Positions 1 through 5,931 are shown, counted from the first letter of the stretch. The stretch: 6,022 nucleotides of DNA from Chloroflexota bacterium (GCA_022566975.1 JADFHV010000140.1:1-6022); one strand, 5' to 3'. Numbers and translations: made by a program. The notes: generated by a model from the letters alone, not told the origin.

Positions 1-963
1 ACGGGAGAAGGAGGCAATTGGGATAGCGGCCCGTTGGAGACCGGCCGCCTTTTCAGTTTCACGTTCGCCGATGCGGGCACCTACGACTACTTCTGTTCAA
101 TTCATCCGACTATGAGGGCCACAATCACCGTCACCGGAGCGCAGGCAGCGAGGCCCGCGCCAACCCAGGCGGCCACCGCAACGGCACAACCGGCCGTGAC
201 TGTCGCTGTGCCCACGGAAAAGCCATCGGCCGGGGTTCCTGCCGCTCTCGCCAAAGCAAACATTGAGGACTATAACCACGAGAGCTTGACTGTAGCCGTC
301 GGTACTACCGTGACGTGGACAAACCAGGGTGCCGACTTCCATACTACGACAAGCGACGACGACCTTTGGGATAGTGACGTGCTGGAGAGTGGGCAAACAT
401 TCAGCTTTACCTTCTCTCAACCCGGAGCCTTCAGCTACTTCTGTGCCATCCACCCGGATATGACGGCAACGATTACGGTCACTGGCCCGCAGGGAACGCC
501 GCCGTCTCCAGTTTCAACAGTGGCGCCCACACCCACCCCGGAGCCAACGCCCACGCTGGCGCCGGAGGCAACGCCCACGCTGGGGCCCGAGGCAACGCCC
601 ACTCCGGGTCCGGAAGCAACGCCCACGTCGGCGCCGGAGGCAACGCCCACGCCGGCTCCGCAGGCCGCGCCAGGTCCCCAAACGGTGGACGCGGATATCG
701 AGAACTTTGTCCACCTGGACTTGACAGTGGATGTAGGCACTACCGTGGTGTGGACCAATCTGGATAGGGTCCAGCATACCGTAACCTCGGGCAGCCCATC
801 TGACTCAGACCCCGGCTCGTTGTTTGATTCAGGCGCGGCTTTCGCGGACTGGGTGGCCGAGGGGGAATCATACTCATTCACGTTTAACCAGGCGGGGGTG
901 TTCCCGTACTACTGCCGCGTACACGGTGCGTCGATGAGCGGTACCATCACCGTGTTGCCGTAG
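1..963 (+). CDS. Multi-domain cupredoxin (plastocyanin/amicyanin-like) protein, 5' end missing
   Basis: The frame is open from base 1 to a TAG at 961-963 (320 residues visible), so the start and any signal peptide lie outside the window. A TTG at 34 falls inside a domain and is not a credible start. Three cupredoxin domains are visible. Domain 1 is only the C-terminal half, with ligands Cys32, His35 and Met38. Domain 2 spans about residues 80-165, with His114, Cys148, His151 and Met154. Domain 3 spans about 228-320, with His259, Cys305, His308 and Met312. Each ends in a YFC/YYC-x2-H-x(2-3)-M loop followed by a TITV strand, the usual type-1 copper site; in amicyanin the spacing is C-x2-H-x2-M. 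Linkers are rich in Pro, Ala and Thr, as in exported proteins with flexible tethers. The inferred role is extracytoplasmic electron transfer or copper binding. The next gene carries a fourth cupredoxin domain on a membrane anchor, suggesting they act together. Domain family is secure; the redox partner is unknown. Confidence 0.88.
   Translation, partial: TGEGGNWDSGPLETGRLFSFTFADAGTYDYFCSIHPTMRATITVTGAQAARPAPTQAATATAQPAVTVAVPTEKPSAGVPAALAKANIEDYNHESLTVAVGTTVTWTNQGADFHTTTSDDDLWDSDVLESGQTFSFTFSQPGAFSYFCAIHPDMTATITVTGPQGTPPSPVSTVAPTPTPEPTPTLAPEATPTLGPEATPTPGPEATPTSAPEATPTPAPQAAPGPQTVDADIENFVHLDLTVDVGTTVVWTNLDRVQHTVTSGSPSDSDPGSLFDSGAAFADWVAEGESYSFTFNQAGVFPYYCRVHGASMSGTITVLP
541..660 (+). repeat. 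Five tandem 24-bp repeats encoding an EATPTxxP linker
   Basis: Five consecutive in-frame 24-bp units start at 541, 565, 589, 613 and 637. They encode EPTPTLAP, EATPTLGP, EATPTPGP, EATPTSAP and EATPTPAP. The gag-gca-acg-ccc core is nearly invariant while the last three codons vary, so the copies are diverged rather than a recent slippage. The array forms a Pro-rich extended spacer between cupredoxin domains 2 and 3. Copy number may vary between strains or be miscounted by short-read assembly. Confidence 0.9.
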
Positions 964-980
964 GCGCATCTCTTTTGGAC

Positions 981-996
981 CCCCGCTGTATCGGGG
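981..996 (+). terminator. Weak hairpin after the cupredoxin gene, possible terminator
   Basis: A 5-bp perfect stem (CCCCG at 981-985 with CGGGG at 992-996) closes a 6-nt loop 17 nt after the stop codon. No T-run follows, so intrinsic termination is not well supported. The rest of the 964-1122 spacer holds no clear gene. Confidence 0.2.
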
Positions 997-1107
997 CGAC
1001 TCTCGATGATCTCTTGCATTGGTGCTTTAACCGGTGGCATCGGGAAACTGAGGGTCTTGGCCGCCTTGGCAGGGTCGCAGCAAGCCGTTCTGAAATGCTG
1101 ACCGGCG

Positions 1108-1117
1108 CATAATTAGG
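1108..1117 (+). promoter_or_regulatory. Possible -10 box and weak SD in front of the membrane cupredoxin gene
   Basis: CATAAT at 1108-1113 matches five of six -10 consensus positions and sits 9 bases upstream of the ATG at 1123, so a transcript from it would be nearly leaderless. No matching -35 lies 16-18 bp upstream. AGG at 1115-1117 with a 5-base gap is a poor ribosome binding site, so if this is instead a leadered mRNA its initiation signal is weak. Confidence 0.2.
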
Positions 1118-1122
1118 CGACG

Positions 1123-2328
1123 ATGCAAGATTTGATAGGCACCCGCCTGTCTGCCGATATCAACCTGGGCGCCCAATTAGCCATGCTTGTCGGCCTGTGG
1201 GTCGGCTTTTACTTCGCCCGTACTGGGCAGATACGCAAGCATCGAAATACCCAGACGTCGATGGTCCTGGCCAACCTGGTCTTCATTGCTTTGTTCATGG
1301 CGTACAGCTTTTACAGCTTTGTGATCGCCGGGGGCACCACCGGCGGCACGGTCGCGATTTTGATGATGGTCCATGGCGGCTTTGGTGCGATCGCCGAGGC
1401 GTCCGGGATATACCTGATCCTGCTCATGCGCACGCAGTTGGTCCCACCGCGATTGCGGGTGCGCAACTTCCGGCTGGTGATGCGCTCAACCTTAGCGCTC
1501 TGGACCGTCCTGGTGCTCTTGGGGGTCGGCGTTTACTACTACCGGTACCTGCAACCCAGGGCGGCCACTCTCACGGCACCACTCATCCAGCTTGAGAGGG
1601 CTGGTGACGACCTAGTCATACACGCGCTCGAACTGCGGGATGCCGCGATCCGCGGAAACCTCCCAACCACCAAGCGACACGCCGAGCACCTGGTGAACCT
1701 CATCGAAGGAGAGGGCGGCAGCAACTACGGGGACGTCGACAATGACGGCTCGTTAGAGGACCCTGGCGACGGGACCGGCCTATTGACCTATCTGAGAGAC
1801 GTGGCCGATGTCTCAAAGGAGAAGGAATCGGCCGATTTGGCCCGCACTGTGGAGCAATCGGTCTCACGAATACTTCTGGACTCCCTTGCCATTAACGGGG
1901 CCACCGACCTGGGCGAAGTTCAACCTCTGGCAAGAGGCATCCTGTCGCTGGCGGACCAGGCGAGCGGAGACGGAATCGTTCGTATTGGGGCGGCGGCTGC
2001 CGACGAAGGCATCGCGCCAGAGCTGGTCATAGAGCCGGTAGTGCCGGGAGCCAGGGCAGAACCACGCACTGTTACCGTCGTCATGGACCAGTTCCAGTTT
2101 AAAGGTGCCGTCATCACAATCCGCGAGGGTTGGACTGTCGAGTGGATCAATAAGGAAGCACCGAGACATACCGCAAACGCCGACGATGGCGCCTTTAGCT
2201 CCGGGACCATGCAGCAGGGGGACACCTTCGCCTTCACCTTCAACGAGACCGGAACGTTCTCTTACTACTGCCGGTTCCACGGTGACAAAGAGGGCGTGGG
2301 TATGGCCGGTACTATTGTCGTGGAATAA
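1123..2328 (+). CDS. Membrane protein with four TM helices and a C-terminal cupredoxin domain
   Basis: A protein of 401 residues from ATG 1123 to TAA 2326-2328. Hydrophobic segments at about residues 12-32, 47-68, 76-101 and 121-141 form a four-helix membrane domain. His40 lies in the first loop and His84 in helix 3. The layout, with K/R-x-HR-x-x-x-x-x-M before helix 2, recalls DUF420-type membrane proteins, but that is only a resemblance. Residues about 150-300 are a soluble, mostly helical region with His167, His186 and His189 and an Asp-rich loop (D204, D206, D208, G209, then EDPGDG at 212-217) that looks like a calcium-binding loop without exactly matching a canonical EF hand. Residues about 313-401 are a cupredoxin domain with likely type-1 copper ligands His349, Cys383, His386 and Met394. 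The inferred role is a membrane-anchored copper electron-transfer or copper-sensing protein working with the soluble multi-cupredoxin upstream. An alternative start at Met21 would cut into helix 1, so 1123 is preferred. Confidence 0.82.
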   Translation: MQDLIGTRLSADINLGAQLAMLVGLWVGFYFARTGQIRKHRNTQTSMVLANLVFIALFMAYSFYSFVIAGGTTGGTVAILMMVHGGFGAIAEASGIYLILLMRTQLVPPRLRVRNFRLVMRSTLALWTVLVLLGVGVYYYRYLQPRAATLTAPLIQLERAGDDLVIHALELRDAAIRGNLPTTKRHAEHLVNLIEGEGGSNYGDVDNDGSLEDPGDGTGLLTYLRDVADVSKEKESADLARTVEQSVSRILLDSLAINGATDLGEVQPLARGILSLADQASGDGIVRIGAAAADEGIAPELVIEPVVPGARAEPRTVTVVMDQFQFKGAVITIREGWTVEWINKEAPRHTANADDGAFSSGTMQQGDTFAFTFNETGTFSYYCRFHGDKEGVGMAGTIVVE

Positions 2329-2355
2329 GCTCGCCGAGCAACTGAACACCCTGGG

Positions 2356-2381
2356 CATCCTTACTGCATACACGAAGGATG
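2356..2381 (+). terminator. Inverted repeat after the membrane cupredoxin gene
   Basis: CATCCTT (2356-2362) pairs perfectly with AAGGATG (2375-2381) across a 12-nt loop, 27 nt past the stop. It has no T-run. It lies in the 150-bp convergent spacer, where a terminator is expected, but the fold is only moderately stable. Confidence 0.25.
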
Positions 2382-2422
2382 GCCGGCAAGTTGGGGCTGA
2401 TGGGCCAGAGGGTAAGCGTAGT

Positions 2423-2448
2423 GGCGCCCCGACCCGTAGGGGTACGCC
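2423..2448 (-). terminator. GC-rich hairpin downstream of the dipeptidase-like gene
   Basis: GGCGCCCC (2423-2430) pairs with GGGG (2439-2442) and CGCC (2445-2448) around an 8-nt loop, with a 2-nt bulge at 2443-2444. It begins 30 nt beyond the stop of the - strand gene in the convergent spacer. There is no T-run on either side, so this is a candidate Rho-independent structure only. Confidence 0.25.
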
Positions 2449-2478
2449 CGTCCAAAGCGTACGGCGACGGGTGAATAG

Positions 2479-3465
2479 CTACGAGCCCCAGACCTGCCTG
2501 AACAGCCGGAGCCAGTTCTCGCCAAGGACCTTCCTCAAGTCGGCCTCGGCGTAACCCCGAGCGGCTAGCTCGCGGGCCACACTGGACAGCTTGTCCGGCG
2601 TCTCCATCTCTTTGGGGTGGACCAGCGGGTCGGGGTAGTCTATCGGCCGCTCGCGGGGTTTCGTCCCTTGCTGCGAGAACAGCCAGTCGAAGAAGGCCGG
2701 GGGCTGGTCCTGGGTGAAGTCGGTGCCGATGCCCACGTGGTCGATGCCCACCCGCTCCACCAGGTCGTCGATGGCGTCCACGTAGTCCCTGACCGTCGAC
2801 TCGAACCCCTTGCGTAAGAACGGCGGGAAGGCGTTGGCCCCGATGACTCCGCCCTTGCCGGCGACGAGCTTCAGCGCGTCGTCCGGCTTGTTGCGCACGT
2901 GGTCGTGGAAGGTCCGGGCGTTGGCGTGAGTACACGCGACCGGCTGCTCAGATAGCTCCGCGGCCTCCAGGGTGGTACGGTCCCCGACGTGCGAAAGGTC
3001 GATAAGGATGCCCAGGCGGTTCATCTCCTTGACGGCGTCCACGCCGAAGTTGCTGAGTCCTTCGTCCCTGCGCTCGTAGCAGCCATTGCCCAACAGGTTC
3101 CGCTCGTTGTAGGTGATCTGGATGATGCGCACGCCCAGCGAGTGGAACAGGGACAGCCGGTCGAGGTCGTTCTCGATTGGGGAGGCGTTCTGCCATCCGA
3201 GTATGACGCCCGTCTTCCCCTCAGCCTTCGCGTTCATAAGGTCTTCGACCGCCCTCGCCTGCACGAGTGTGTCCCGGCGCTCTCTGAAGCGCCGCTCCCA
3301 CGTCTTGATGTGGTCCATCGTCTGGGTGAAATTCTCCCAGACGGCGATGGTCGCGTTGATGCCCGTTACCTGCCCCCGGTGCAGGCTCTCGTACACGGCG
3401 GGGCTGTCCCAGTTGCTCACGTTGAGCGCGTCGATAACGACCGACTCTTGGTAGAGTTGCGTCAC
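2479..3465 (-). CDS. Peptidase M19 (membrane/renal dipeptidase) family protein with altered metal site
   Basis: A protein of 328 residues, read from GTG at 3465-3463 to TAG at 2481-2479. The start is supported by GGAAGGA at 3479-3473, 7 nt upstream. Family M19 enzymes are zinc dipeptidases of TIM-barrel fold acting on dipeptides, some D-amino-acid peptides and related amides. Recognisable family elements are LIDLSH (His159), ACTH (His180), HVRNKPDD (Arg191) and GIGTDF (Asp249), matching the second metal's His residues, the substrate-binding Arg and the catalytic-region Asp of renal dipeptidase. Two usual ligand positions differ. The N-terminal HxD motif is replaced by Leu14-Asn15-Val16 in VIDALNVSNW, and the bridging Glu is Gln92 in GWQNASPIE. 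I recall M19 homologues with a similar 'FQNPSPIED' segment, so this may be a natural subfamily rather than decay; that is memory, not a search. No signal peptide or membrane segment is seen, so it is probably cytoplasmic. True dipeptidase activity is doubtful. It is divergently transcribed from the epimerase gene. Confidence 0.85.
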   Translation of the reverse strand: MTQLYQESVVIDALNVSNWDSPAVYESLHRGQVTGINATIAVWENFTQTMDHIKTWERRFRERRDTLVQARAVEDLMNAKAEGKTGVILGWQNASPIENDLDRLSLFHSLGVRIIQITYNERNLLGNGCYERRDEGLSNFGVDAVKEMNRLGILIDLSHVGDRTTLEAAELSEQPVACTHANARTFHDHVRNKPDDALKLVAGKGGVIGANAFPPFLRKGFESTVRDYVDAIDDLVERVGIDHVGIGTDFTQDQPPAFFDWLFSQQGTKPRERPIDYPDPLVHPKEMETPDKLSSVARELAARGYAEADLRKVLGENWLRLFRQVWGS

Positions 3466-3500
3466 GTCTGCATCCTTCCATTGTGGCGGGTCTGCGACGT

Positions 3501-3529
3501 ACCTTATTCGGCGCCCGTCCGCCTGTCAA
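3501..3529 (-). promoter_or_regulatory. Promoter for the dipeptidase-like gene
   Basis: On the - strand, TTGACA (3529-3524) and TAAGGT (3506-3501) are separated by exactly 17 bp. The -35 is a perfect sigma-70-type consensus; the -10 keeps the key T, A and final T. The expected transcript start near 3494 leaves a leader of about 28 nt containing the GGAAGGA ribosome binding site. Confidence 0.6.
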
Positions 3530-3571
3530 TCCGTGGTGCACACGGGGCTGGTGTCCCCTCGGCCACGACAC

Positions 3572-3600
3572 TTGACACCGAAGTGGGCCGCCGGTAACCT
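3572..3600 (+). promoter_or_regulatory. Promoter for the epimerase/phosphotriesterase operon
   Basis: TTGACA (3572-3577) and TAACCT (3595-3600) are separated by exactly 17 bp, mirroring the promoter on the opposite strand. The predicted start near 3607 gives a leader of about 50 nt before ATG 3657. It likely drives the epimerase and the phosphotriesterase-family gene 37 bp behind it. Confidence 0.6.
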
Positions 3601-3656
3601 GCCCCCTGTTGCGCGAATGCGGCGAGAGACGGACGGCCCGCAAGAGGGGTGACCAC

Positions 3657-4652
3657 ATGAACGTTCTGGTGCTGGGCGGTACTGTATTTATCGGCCTCCA
3701 TCTCGTGAGGCTTCTCCACCGGCAGGGCCACACGGTAACGGTCCTCAACCGAGGGATATCCGAGGCCGAGCTCCCCGAGGGGGTGAACCGCCTGGCAGCG
3801 GACAGGACCGAGCCCGCCGAGGTCCGGTCCGCGTTGAAGAAGGCGGCCTACGACGCCGTCTTCGATATCTCCGGCTATACGCCGGAGGCCCTGGAGCCGG
3901 TGATCGAATCGCTGGAGGGACGCATCGGGCACTTCGTCTTCTGCAGCACGACGGCCGTCTACGCACCCAGCGACGTCGCGCCCGTCAGGGACGACTTTCC
4001 CCTGCACCGCGGCCCCGACGCCAGCGACTACGCCAGAAACAAGGTGGTGTGCGAGGACATGCTGATGGAGGCCTTCAGCGACAGGGCCTTTCCGGCTACG
4101 GTGCTCAGACCGCCCTACGTCTACGGCCCGGACAACAAGCTCAAGCAGCGCGAGTTCAGCTTCTTCGCCAGGCTCACCCAGGGCCGTACCATCATCGTGC
4201 CGGGTGACGGCCTGACGCTGTTCCAGTCCGTGCATGTGGACGACCTGGCGGCGGCCTTCGCCGCCGCGCCCGGGCGGACTCAGACACTGGGTCATGTCTA
4301 CACGGTCTCCGGCCCTCAGGCCATCACCATTAACGGCTACGTCCGGACCATCGGCGAGGTCATGGGCGTCTCTCCGGAAACCGTGCACGTCGAGGCGAGG
4401 GACTTCGAGGCGCTGTCACAGCGGTTGGGGATCTCGGACCAGGATATCTACCCCTTCGAGTGGCGAGTGAGCAACGTCTACGCCATCGAGAAGGCCATGC
4501 GGGACCTGGACTGGACGCCCAAGTATGACATGCGCGACGGCCTCGCGATGACCTACGAGTGGTGGAAGGCCCAGGGTCTCGATGCGGAGGAGTGGGACTT
4601 CTCCCACGAGGACCGCGCCGCCGGCATGATCGGCCGTCAGGCCATGCCGTAG
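3657..4652 (+). CDS. NAD(P)-dependent epimerase/dehydratase (extended/atypical SDR, CSP41-like)
   Basis: A protein of 331 residues from ATG 3657 to TAG 4650-4652. The frame can be extended to TTG 3609, but ATG 3657 is chosen because it has a GAGGGG ribosome binding site at 3644-3649 and because the Rossmann strand MNVLVLGG starts there directly. The nucleotide-binding loop is G7-G8-T9-V-F-I-G13. N31-R32 after strand 2 suggests a preference for NADP. The catalytic residues are Ser97/Thr98 in FCSTTAVY plus Tyr125-x3-Lys129 in DYARNK, all intact. The C-terminal half (residues about 150-320) has the usual PYVYGP and FQSVHVDDLA substrate-domain motifs. Sequence style matches NAD-dependent epimerases grouped with the chloroplast CSP41 RNA-binding proteins, which act on, or derive from enzymes acting on, nucleotide sugars. 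The exact substrate cannot be told. It is followed at 37 bp by a phosphotriesterase-family gene, probably on the same transcript. Confidence 0.88.
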   Translation: MNVLVLGGTVFIGLHLVRLLHRQGHTVTVLNRGISEAELPEGVNRLAADRTEPAEVRSALKKAAYDAVFDISGYTPEALEPVIESLEGRIGHFVFCSTTAVYAPSDVAPVRDDFPLHRGPDASDYARNKVVCEDMLMEAFSDRAFPATVLRPPYVYGPDNKLKQREFSFFARLTQGRTIIVPGDGLTLFQSVHVDDLAAAFAAAPGRTQTLGHVYTVSGPQAITINGYVRTIGEVMGVSPETVHVEARDFEALSQRLGISDQDIYPFEWRVSNVYAIEKAMRDLDWTPKYDMRDGLAMTYEWWKAQGLDAEEWDFSHEDRAAGMIGRQAMP

Positions 4653-4653
4653 A

Positions 4654-4675
4654 GCGGGCCTACGTGTCCGCCCGC
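4654..4675 (+). other. GC-rich stem-loop between the epimerase and phosphotriesterase genes
   Basis: GCGGGC (4654-4659) pairs perfectly with GCCCGC (4670-4675) over a 10-nt loop, starting 2 nt after the epimerase stop and ending 6 nt before the GAGG of the next gene's ribosome binding site. No T-run follows. It could be an mRNA-stability or attenuation element within the operon. Confidence 0.3.
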
Positions 4676-4689
4676 GTCCGTGAGGGGCG

Positions 4690-5823
4690 ATGCCCATTCA
4701 GAGCCGTGCGGGGATGGTACAGACGGTCACCGGTCTCATTCCGCCGGAGGACCTGGGTGTCACCCTGACCCACGAGCATATACTGTCCAACGCCGGGGTG
4801 CTCATCCCTCCTCCGCCTCAGGCGTCGCTCAGGGCGCTTCATTCGGCCCCGCCGACCCTGGAGACTCTCGTCTACTCCCGCAACTACTCCGATGTGGTCC
4901 GCGTCGTCGAGGACGTAGTGCTCCTCGACATCCCTACGGCGATAGAGGAGGTGATGCTCTACAGGCAGCTCGGAGGCGACTCGCTCGTCGACTGCTCCAG
5001 CATCGGCCTCGGCCGCGACCCGGTGGGCCTCGCCCGCATCTCTCGCGCCACCGGCGTTAACATCGTCATGGGCGCCTCTTACTATGTGGCTGTGTCCCAT
5101 CGCTCCGACATGGACGCATTGAGCGAAGACGCGATCGCGGAGCAGATCGTCCGCGACGTGACCGAGGGGGTGGACGGCACCGGCATCAGCTCGGGCGTCA
5201 TTGGCGAGGTGGGATGCACCTACCCTCTGACCGACAACGAGCGCAAGGTCCTGAGGGCGTCCGGGAGGGCGCAACGCCTGACGGGAGCACCCCTGTTGAT
5301 ACACCCCGGAAGGGACGTGACGGCGCCCCTCCAGGACCTTGAGGTGCTCGTCGAGGGCGGGGCGCGGATATCCGCCCGACCACACGAACGATCTGGTAAC
5401 GACGATCGCCGAGAAATACGACGTCGAGACCGACAATGTCGTCGTGAGCACGGGCTCGGGTGCCCTCCTAGAGGGGGCGGTCCGCGCCTTCTGTTCGGCA
5501 ACCAAGCCGCTGGTCACCGGGGCGCCGAGCTATGGCAGGCCCGACCAGACGGCCGACCGGATCGGCGCGCCGGTCAAGTATATCCCCGTCGACGGCTCGC
5601 TGGGCCTGGATATCGATGCGATGGCGGAGGCCTCGCGCGGGGCGGGCATGGTGTTCTTCTGCAACCCGAACAATCCCACCGGGACGGCGCACCCGGCGAG
5701 CGCGGTGGAGGCCTTCGTCCGACGGGTGATGCGGGCATCACCCGCTACGAAGATTCTGATCGACGAGGCCACGAAGTGCTTCCAGGAGGCCTTGAGGCTC
5801 AACCCTGGATTCGGCAAGGCTGA
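4690..5823 (+). CDS. Phosphotriesterase-family (PTER-like) metal hydrolase, truncated; chimeric reading frame
   Basis: The frame runs from ATG 4690 to TGA 5821-5823 (377 codons), but only residues 1 to about 228 are phosphotriesterase-like. The N-terminal part is convincing: VQTVTGLIPPEDLGVTLTHEH with metal ligands His28 and His30, VDCSSIGLGRDP at 100-111, the bridging acid Glu173 in GEVG (Glu in place of the carboxylated Lys of true phosphotriesterase, as in PTER proteins), and His205 in IHPGR. Near residue 225 (GGARIS) the homology stops. The rest (about 5374-5823) is an Arg/Gly-rich out-of-frame reading of an aminotransferase fragment. The family normally runs to about 320-350 residues and needs a further His and an Asp from the missing part, so the product should be inactive. 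GAGG at 4682-4685 is only 4 nt from the ATG, a tight ribosome binding site; Met9 (4714) is an alternative start. It is probably co-transcribed with the epimerase. It may be a pseudogene or an assembly/amplification chimera. Confidence 0.75.
   Translation: MPIQSRAGMVQTVTGLIPPEDLGVTLTHEHILSNAGVLIPPPPQASLRALHSAPPTLETLVYSRNYSDVVRVVEDVVLLDIPTAIEEVMLYRQLGGDSLVDCSSIGLGRDPVGLARISRATGVNIVMGASYYVAVSHRSDMDALSEDAIAEQIVRDVTEGVDGTGISSGVIGEVGCTYPLTDNERKVLRASGRAQRLTGAPLLIHPGRDVTAPLQDLEVLVEGGARISARPHERSGNDDRREIRRRDRQCRREHGLGCPPRGGGPRLLFGNQAAGHRGAELWQARPDGRPDRRAGQVYPRRRLAGPGYRCDGGGLARGGHGVLLQPEQSHRDGAPGERGGGLRPTGDAGITRYEDSDRRGHEVLPGGLEAQPWIRQG
5364..5375. repeat. Perfect 12-bp palindrome at the phosphotriesterase/aminotransferase junction
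   Basis: GCGGATATCCGC equals its own reverse complement. It sits exactly where phosphotriesterase similarity (GGARIS) ends and aminotransferase similarity (GYPPDHTND, other frame) begins. Both families can be read through it, so the breakpoint lies in or beside it. Confidence 0.85.
5366..5770 (+). pseudogene. Internal fragment of a HisC-like class I/II aminotransferase
   Basis: Read in the frame of 5366, one base off from the phosphotriesterase frame. About 135 residues resemble the PLP-binding large domain of fold-type I aminotransferases of the histidinol-phosphate type: YPPDHTNDLVTTIAEKY, VVVSTGSGALLEGAVRAF (the glycine-rich phosphate-binding region), LVTGAPSYGRP, FFCNPNNPTGT (the conserved NPTG Asn) and ILIDEA (the Asp that contacts the pyridine nitrogen). 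The N-terminal 60 or so residues are missing. So is everything after DEA, including the catalytic Lys that forms the Schiff base, so it cannot be a working aminotransferase. No start codon or ribosome binding site belongs to it; a TTG at 5339 lies in phosphotriesterase sequence. High GC resembles the upstream genes. Confidence 0.8.
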
Positions 5824-5893
5824 GAAGAATATAAAGCTTGCATCGAATGACCGACAGGGAATACATTTCCTACTCAGGGCGCTTTTGGACTGA
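5765..5893 (+). pseudogene. C-terminal tail of a TPR-repeat protein
   Basis: The aminotransferase frame continues without a stop into EATKCFQEALRLNPGFGKAE followed by KNIKLA, then to TGA at 5891-5893. The CFQEALRLNP segment is a typical tetratricopeptide helix pair (A-x4-F-x-x-AL-x-LNP). The final 20 or so residues look like an ordinary C-terminus. TPR repeats have no place in aminotransferases, so this is the end of another gene joined to the fragment at about 5765-5771. The six bases gaggcc (Glu-Ala) fit both proteins. Base composition becomes clearly more AT-rich here, matching the STAS gene that follows. Confidence 0.6.
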
Positions 5894-5931
5894 CTCTTGC
5901 TACCCTTGAGGTCGCAGTGCAAGGTAGATCT

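Noticed and set aside
541..660. Tandem 24-bp units as a possible CRISPR array or origin iterons
   Set aside because: There are no spacers between units, the unit length is a multiple of three, and the copies encode an in-frame linker within a cupredoxin protein.
435..881. Open reading frame of 148 codons on the - strand with Gly/Val/Ser repeats
   Set aside because: It is the antisense image of the EATPT repeat region in the cupredoxin gene; no ribosome binding site or domain, and the + strand frame has clear cupredoxin motifs.
1015..1043. TTGCAT at 1015-1020 as a -35 box for the membrane cupredoxin gene
   Set aside because: No acceptable -10 lies 16-18 bp downstream (CATCGG at 1038-1043).
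3609..3656. Upstream TTG start extending the epimerase by 16 residues
   Set aside because: The extension is Arg-rich, lies before the ribosome binding site, and would precede the Rossmann strand that normally begins at the N-terminus; the predicted transcript start at about 3607 leaves no room for a ribosome binding site before it.
3504..4388. Long - strand open frame (294 codons) opposite the epimerase
   Set aside because: Antisense to a gene with intact Rossmann and YxxxK motifs; its translation is low-complexity Arg/Gly/His-rich with no recognisable domain, as expected in high-GC DNA.
4660..5517. Long - strand open frame (285 codons) opposite the phosphotriesterase-like gene
   Set aside because: Shadow of the + strand frame; no family motifs and no ribosome binding site recognised.
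5366..5893. Aminotransferase plus TPR as a genuine two-domain fusion protein
   Set aside because: The aminotransferase part lacks both its N-terminus and catalytic Lys region, the TPR part is a single terminal repeat, and no start site exists; it reads as joined fragments rather than a designed fusion.
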